Source: DASUPK01 sp963819715
GTDB taxonomy: Bacteria > Actinomycetota > Thermoleophilia > Solirubrobacterales > 70-9
Length of the DNA stretch: 64,000 nucleotides
Direction: 5' to 3'
NCBI GenBank assembly: GCA_963819715.1
Contig: CAWFXE010000002.1
Span: 248,001-312,000, forward strand
The notes under the pieces were generated by a model. That model was not told the origin of the DNA and made no database searches. It saw only the letters and a list, made by a program, of their open reading frames with translations. Within the stretch, counting starts at the first letter, position 1, and the number at the start of each line of letters is the position of its first letter. This document shows positions 60,972 through 64,000 of this stretch, piece after piece. The position numbers were made by a program, and so were the translations under genes.

Positions 60972-61465
60972 TGGCGGACGAAACGGCGATCAACTGGCCC
61001 GTGGGGCACCGGCCCGAGGAGTCGGTCTTTCATGCCCCCAATGAGCTGCAAATTCCGGCGGAGCCCGAGGTCGTCTGGGCCTGGATCTGCCGGCCGGATC
61101 TCTGGTCGACCTACTACTCGAACGCCAAGTTCATCAAGCACCTGGACGGCCCGTGGCCCAAGCTCGAGCTCGGCAGCCGCTTTCGCTGGTTCAGCTTCGG
61201 CGCCTTCGTCACCTCGGAGGTCGTCGACTACGAGCCGGGCCAGAGAATCGCCTGGGACGCCAAGGAGCTCGGTGGGCGCGGCTACCACGGCTGGACGCTG
61301 AAGAGACAGTCCGGCGGGACGCTCGTGCGAACCGAGGAGACCCAGAAGGGCTGGAGCATCCGGCTCATAAAGCAGGTCCTGCGGCCGGCGATGGTTCGCT
61401 ACCACCAGCGCTGGCTCGAAGGCCTCTCCAAGGTGGCGGCCGAGGGCCCGCCACCGGCGCCCTAG
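60971..61465 (+). CDS. SRPBCC family protein
   Basis: 164 residues of the START/Bet v1-like fold: 'QIPAEPEVVWAWICRPDLWSTYYSNAKFIKH', 'LGSRFRWFSFGAFVTSEVVDYEPGQRIAW', 'GWTLKRQSGGTLVRTEETQKGW'. Members bind hydrophobic ligands or act as polyketide cyclases/dehydrases. Coupled with the small membrane protein upstream. No catalytic residue can be assigned. Confidence 0.82.
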   Translation: MADETAINWPVGHRPEESVFHAPNELQIPAEPEVVWAWICRPDLWSTYYSNAKFIKHLDGPWPKLELGSRFRWFSFGAFVTSEVVDYEPGQRIAWDAKELGGRGYHGWTLKRQSGGTLVRTEETQKGWSIRLIKQVLRPAMVRYHQRWLEGLSKVAAEGPPPAP

Positions 61466-61496
61466 CCCGCCGCAGCAGACCACTACATTCAGGGGG

Positions 61497-63011
61497 ATGG
61501 CCGCAATCGACGAACTTCGCGAGCGCCTCGGCGAAATCCATGACCTGAGCCGGGCCGCATCCCTGCTCGGCTGGGACGAGCGCACGATGATGCCGCCGGC
61601 CGGCGCGGATGCCCGGGCCCAGACCCTCGCGACACTCGCCCGCGTCCGCCACGAGATGTTCATCGACGACGAGATCGGGAGGCTCATCGACCAGGCCCGA
61701 TCCGAGGTGGGCGAGCAACCTCACGGCGAGTCCATCGACGCTGACCTGGTCCGCGTCGTCGCGCGCGATTGGGACAAGGCGCGTCGGGTCCCCTCGGATC
61801 TGCAGGCCGAGATGGCGCAGGCCAGCTCGCTCGCCGAAAACGCGTGGGCCGAGGCCAGGCGGCGTTCCGACTTCGCGATGCTGCTGCCGCACCTGGAGAA
61901 GAACGTCGAGCTCGTCAAGCGTTGGGCCGCCTGCTACGAGGGTTTCCCCGGCTTCAGCCATCCGTACGATCCGCTGCTCGACGAGTACGAGCCGGAGATG
62001 ACGACCGAGCAGATGCGGGGGGTACTGGCCGACCTGCGCGAGGGGCTCGTGCCCCTGGTCCGCGAGGCCGCCGACAACGGTGGCGCGCAGGCGGAGACCC
62101 CCTTCGCCGGCGAGTTCCCCGAGGAGCGCCAGCGCGAGCTGATCGCAGGGCTGATCTCCGAGCTGCCCTTCCCGGAGGACGCGTGGCGCATCGACCCGAC
62201 CGAGCACCCCTTCCAGATCTCCATCGGCCGCGGCGACATCCGCCTCACCACCCGCTACGACGAGTCCAACCTGGCGATGGCCCTGTTCAGCGCCATGCAC
62301 GAAGCGGGACACGGCCTCTATGAGTCCGGCGTCGACGAGGAGCTGCGACGGACGCCGCTCGGGAAGCCGCGCTCGCTGGGGCTGCACGAGTCGCAGAGCC
62401 GCCTCTGGGAGAACTGGGTGGCGCGCAGCCGCTCGTATCTCGAAGGGCATCTACCGGTCCTGCGCGAGCGCTTCCCGGGCAGCTTCGACGAGGTCGAGGG
62501 CGAGCAGCTCTACCGCGGCGCGAACCGGGTCGAGCGCTCGCTGATCCGGATCGAGGCCGACGAGGTGACCTACAACCTCCACATCCTGATCCGCTTCGAG
62601 CTGGAGCTGGAGATCTTCGAGGGCGGCCTGGAGCTGACTGACCTGCCCGAAGCCTGGAACGCCCGCTACCGGGACTATCTGGGCCTGGAGGTTCCGGACG
62701 ACGCCCATGGGGTGCTCCAGGACGTCCATTGGCCGAGCGGCGCCTTCGGCTACTTCCCCACGTACAGCCTCGGCAACGTCATCGCCGGGCAGCTCTGGGA
62801 GGCGGCCGGCCGCGATCTCGGCGACCTCGACGCGCGGATCGCCGACGGAGATCTGACCGCCATCGGCGAATGGCTGCGCGACAAGGTCCACCGCCATGGC
62901 CGCCGCCTCTCCCCGGCTGAGATCCTCGAGCGCGCCGGCTGCGGCGAGCTCTCGGTGCAGCCGCTGCTCGCCCACCTGAACGATCGGGTCCAGCTCGCTG
63001 TTGGAACGTAG
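61497..63011 (+). CDS. M32 family metallo-carboxypeptidase
   Basis: 504 residues. Zn-binding HExxH is 'MHEAGHGLYE' near residue 265, with a downstream Glu ligand in 'LHESQSRLWENW' and the M32 hallmarks 'WRIDPTEHPFQ', 'IRFELELEIFEGGL' and 'FGYFPTYSLGN'. It removes C-terminal residues from peptides. The start is leaderless by sequence (TACATT, 7 nt). Confidence 0.92.
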   Translation: MAAIDELRERLGEIHDLSRAASLLGWDERTMMPPAGADARAQTLATLARVRHEMFIDDEIGRLIDQARSEVGEQPHGESIDADLVRVVARDWDKARRVPSDLQAEMAQASSLAENAWAEARRRSDFAMLLPHLEKNVELVKRWAACYEGFPGFSHPYDPLLDEYEPEMTTEQMRGVLADLREGLVPLVREAADNGGAQAETPFAGEFPEERQRELIAGLISELPFPEDAWRIDPTEHPFQISIGRGDIRLTTRYDESNLAMALFSAMHEAGHGLYESGVDEELRRTPLGKPRSLGLHESQSRLWENWVARSRSYLEGHLPVLRERFPGSFDEVEGEQLYRGANRVERSLIRIEADEVTYNLHILIRFELELEIFEGGLELTDLPEAWNARYRDYLGLEVPDDAHGVLQDVHWPSGAFGYFPTYSLGNVIAGQLWEAAGRDLGDLDARIADGDLTAIGEWLRDKVHRHGRRLSPAEILERAGCGELSVQPLLAHLNDRVQLAVGT

Positions 63012-63017
63012 GCAACG

Positions 63018-63053
63018 TTTGCGAAACACAAATTCGCAAATTGCGGGTATGTT
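63018..63053. promoter_or_regulatory. Promoter with perfect inverted repeat before the alpha/beta hydrolase
   Basis: TTTGCGAA (63018-63025) and TTCGCAAA (63033-63040) have a 7-nt spacer, centred on 63029. A TATGTT hexamer (63048-63053) lies 9 nt before the ATG at 63063, and the repeat covers the -35 region. It is a candidate repressor site with no regulator gene nearby. Confidence 0.5.
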
Positions 63054-63062
63054 GGGCGGGAG

Positions 63063-63905
63063 ATGGCCTCGGTAGGGCGGCGAAACGGCATATATGGGGG
63101 CTGGACGCATGCTGGCAGCAACCGCGTCTTCGTGCGGGTCCCGACGGAACTCAAGCGTCAGGCGAACGGGTCCTGGAACGGCTCGAACGGCAACGGCTCG
63201 CACCCGGACATCGAGGCGACGACACCCATCGTCCTCATCCACGGCCTCTCCTCCGGCCGCACCCTGAAGCCGCTGATCCGCGCCCTGGGCTCGCGCAGGC
63301 CCGTCTTCGCTCCCGACCTGCCCGGCTTCGGCATGAGCGACCAGCCGATCCACCCGCTCGACGTCCCCGAACTTGCCGACGCCCTGCGGCGCTGGCTGCT
63401 GGACAACGACCTCTCCCCCGCGATCGTGGTCGGCGTTTCGTTCGGCTGCCAGGTGGCGGTCGACCTGGCCGCCGCCTACCCGGCCGCGGTCGACCGGCTG
63501 GTGCTCGTCGGGCCCACCTTCGACCCGGCGGCGCGATCGACGGCGCGAGTCGCGCTCCGCTGGGCGCGCAACGCCCCCCGCTCCTCTCCCCGGCTGGCGC
63601 CGACCATCGTCCACGACGTCATCGACGCCGGACCGTGGCGCAGCGTACGGACGCTTCGCCGGGCCCTGGATGACCCGATCGAGGACAAGCTTTCCGACAT
63701 CGAGGCGCCGACCCTGGTGGTGCGCCCGGAGCGCGACCACCTCGTCCCCGCCGCGTGGACCGAGCGCGTGGCCGAGCTGATCCCGGACTCGGAGCTGGTC
63801 GTGCTGCCCAAGGCCGCGCACACGATCGGCCCCAAGGCCGCGGCACGCCTGACGGCCCTGCTCGTCCCCTTCGTCGCGGAGTCCGATGGAGCTAAGGCGA
63901 CATAG
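63063..63905 (+). CDS. Alpha/beta fold hydrolase
   Basis: 280 residues. 'IVLIHGLSSGRTLKPLI' (oxyanion), 'PDLPGFGMSDQPIHPLD', nucleophile 'VVGVSFGCQVAVDLA' (Ser in GVSFG), acid in 'VRPERDHLVPAAW', His in 'AAHTIGPKAAARL'. The N-terminal 40 residues add an Asn/Gly-rich strand before the core. Leaderless promoter by sequence. Its 3' end overlaps the start of the following membrane protein by 20 nt. Confidence 0.82.
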   Translation: MASVGRRNGIYGGWTHAGSNRVFVRVPTELKRQANGSWNGSNGNGSHPDIEATTPIVLIHGLSSGRTLKPLIRALGSRRPVFAPDLPGFGMSDQPIHPLDVPELADALRRWLLDNDLSPAIVVGVSFGCQVAVDLAAAYPAAVDRLVLVGPTFDPAARSTARVALRWARNAPRSSPRLAPTIVHDVIDAGPWRSVRTLRRALDDPIEDKLSDIEAPTLVVRPERDHLVPAAWTERVAELIPDSELVVLPKAAHTIGPKAAARLTALLVPFVAESDGAKAT

Positions 63906-64000
63906 GAGCTGGATCCGCGCGGGCCTGATCTACCTGGCGATCACGATCGGGTGGGTGTCGGTCTGGATCCTGATCGCCCCGAAGGGCTTCTACGACACCT
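63886..64000 (+). CDS. Membrane protein, N-terminal fragment (partial)
   Basis: 38 codons visible before the window ends. The start at ATG 63886 lies inside the end of the hydrolase gene in another frame. 'AGLIYLAITIGWVSVWILIAPKGFYDT' is one transmembrane helix followed by an FYDTFP-like turn, as in several unassigned small membrane proteins. Function unknown. Confidence 0.55.
   Translation, partial: MELRRHRSWIRAGLIYLAITIGWVSVWILIAPKGFYDT

Overview
The window is GC-rich, almost fully coding DNA from one chromosome. It most likely comes from an actinobacterium of the Thermoleophilia/Solirubrobacterales type. The support is the gene mix: F420-dependent oxidoreductases, ergothioneine genes, a LigD end-joining ligase split into separate genes, a wax ester synthase, a DUF5679 protein and SRPBCC and crotonase enzymes. 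It also rests on the very frequent TANNNT (often TAGNNT) hexamer 6-11 nt before start codons without a Shine-Dalgarno site, which indicates leaderless transcription. The taxon is an inference from content; no rRNA, tRNA, CRISPR array, insertion sequence or phage gene was found.

Layout. 1-8.6 kb: end of an F420 oxidoreductase, a PadR/carotenoid oxygenase divergon, egtB-egtD (ergothioneine), a short-chain dehydrogenase and two large surface/membrane proteins. 8.7-13.5 kb: LapA-like protein, proton-translocating transhydrogenase pntAA-pntAB-pntB, an NTF2-like protein and a second F420 oxidoreductase. 13.6-19.4 kb: Xre/RES toxin-antitoxin pair, CtpE-like P-type ATPase translationally coupled to pyruvate kinase, channel-like membrane protein. 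19.4-25.8 kb: thioesterase, crotonase, LigD polymerase, SpoIIM-like protein, LigD ligase, L-2-hydroxyglutarate oxidase, lipoprotein. 25.8-33.6 kb: PIG-V-like mannosyltransferase, secreted hydrolase, sigma factor/anti-sigma-like pair, TetR regulator, DUF4126, thiolase, coiled-coil membrane protein, DUF5679. 33.7-43.9 kb: cupredoxins, a beta-propeller-like secreted protein, PAS protein, metallo-beta-lactamase hydrolase, amidase, penicillin acylase, SHOCT protein, MsrA and NUDIX. Many of the genes in this last block carry single-base frameshifts that look like consensus errors. 44-49 kb: two membrane proteins, WS/DGAT, LigD phosphoesterase, MmsA. 49-56 kb: acyl-CoA carboxylase beta, VIT-like transporter/Fur divergon, VOC protein, hydrolase, GNAT, lipoprotein, AI-2E transporter. 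56-64 kb: MarR regulator and ABC exporter, DCC protein, catalase-like peroxidase, deazaflavin oxidoreductase, SRPBCC protein, M32 carboxypeptidase, hydrolase.

Shared themes are redox protection (ergothioneine, transhydrogenase, MsrA, catalase-like protein, F420 enzymes), acyl-CoA and branched-chain/propionyl metabolism (thiolase, crotonase, MmsA, carboxylase, thioesterase, WS/DGAT), and DNA end joining from three separate LigD-domain genes.

The most interesting unexplained signals are non-coding. (1) Two inverted ~105-nt stem-loop elements at 41854-41956 and 42058-42165 have compensatory changes in their helices and conserved internal loops; each lies in sense orientation before one of two divergent genes. 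(2) An 82-nt multi-hairpin repeat at 8991-9072 (minus) and 58850-58931 (plus) begins in both copies at the stop codon of the upstream gene; its three differences all fall outside stems. (3) About 30 genes have predicted leaderless promoters, including back-to-back ones where two promoters overlap each other and the opposite start codons.
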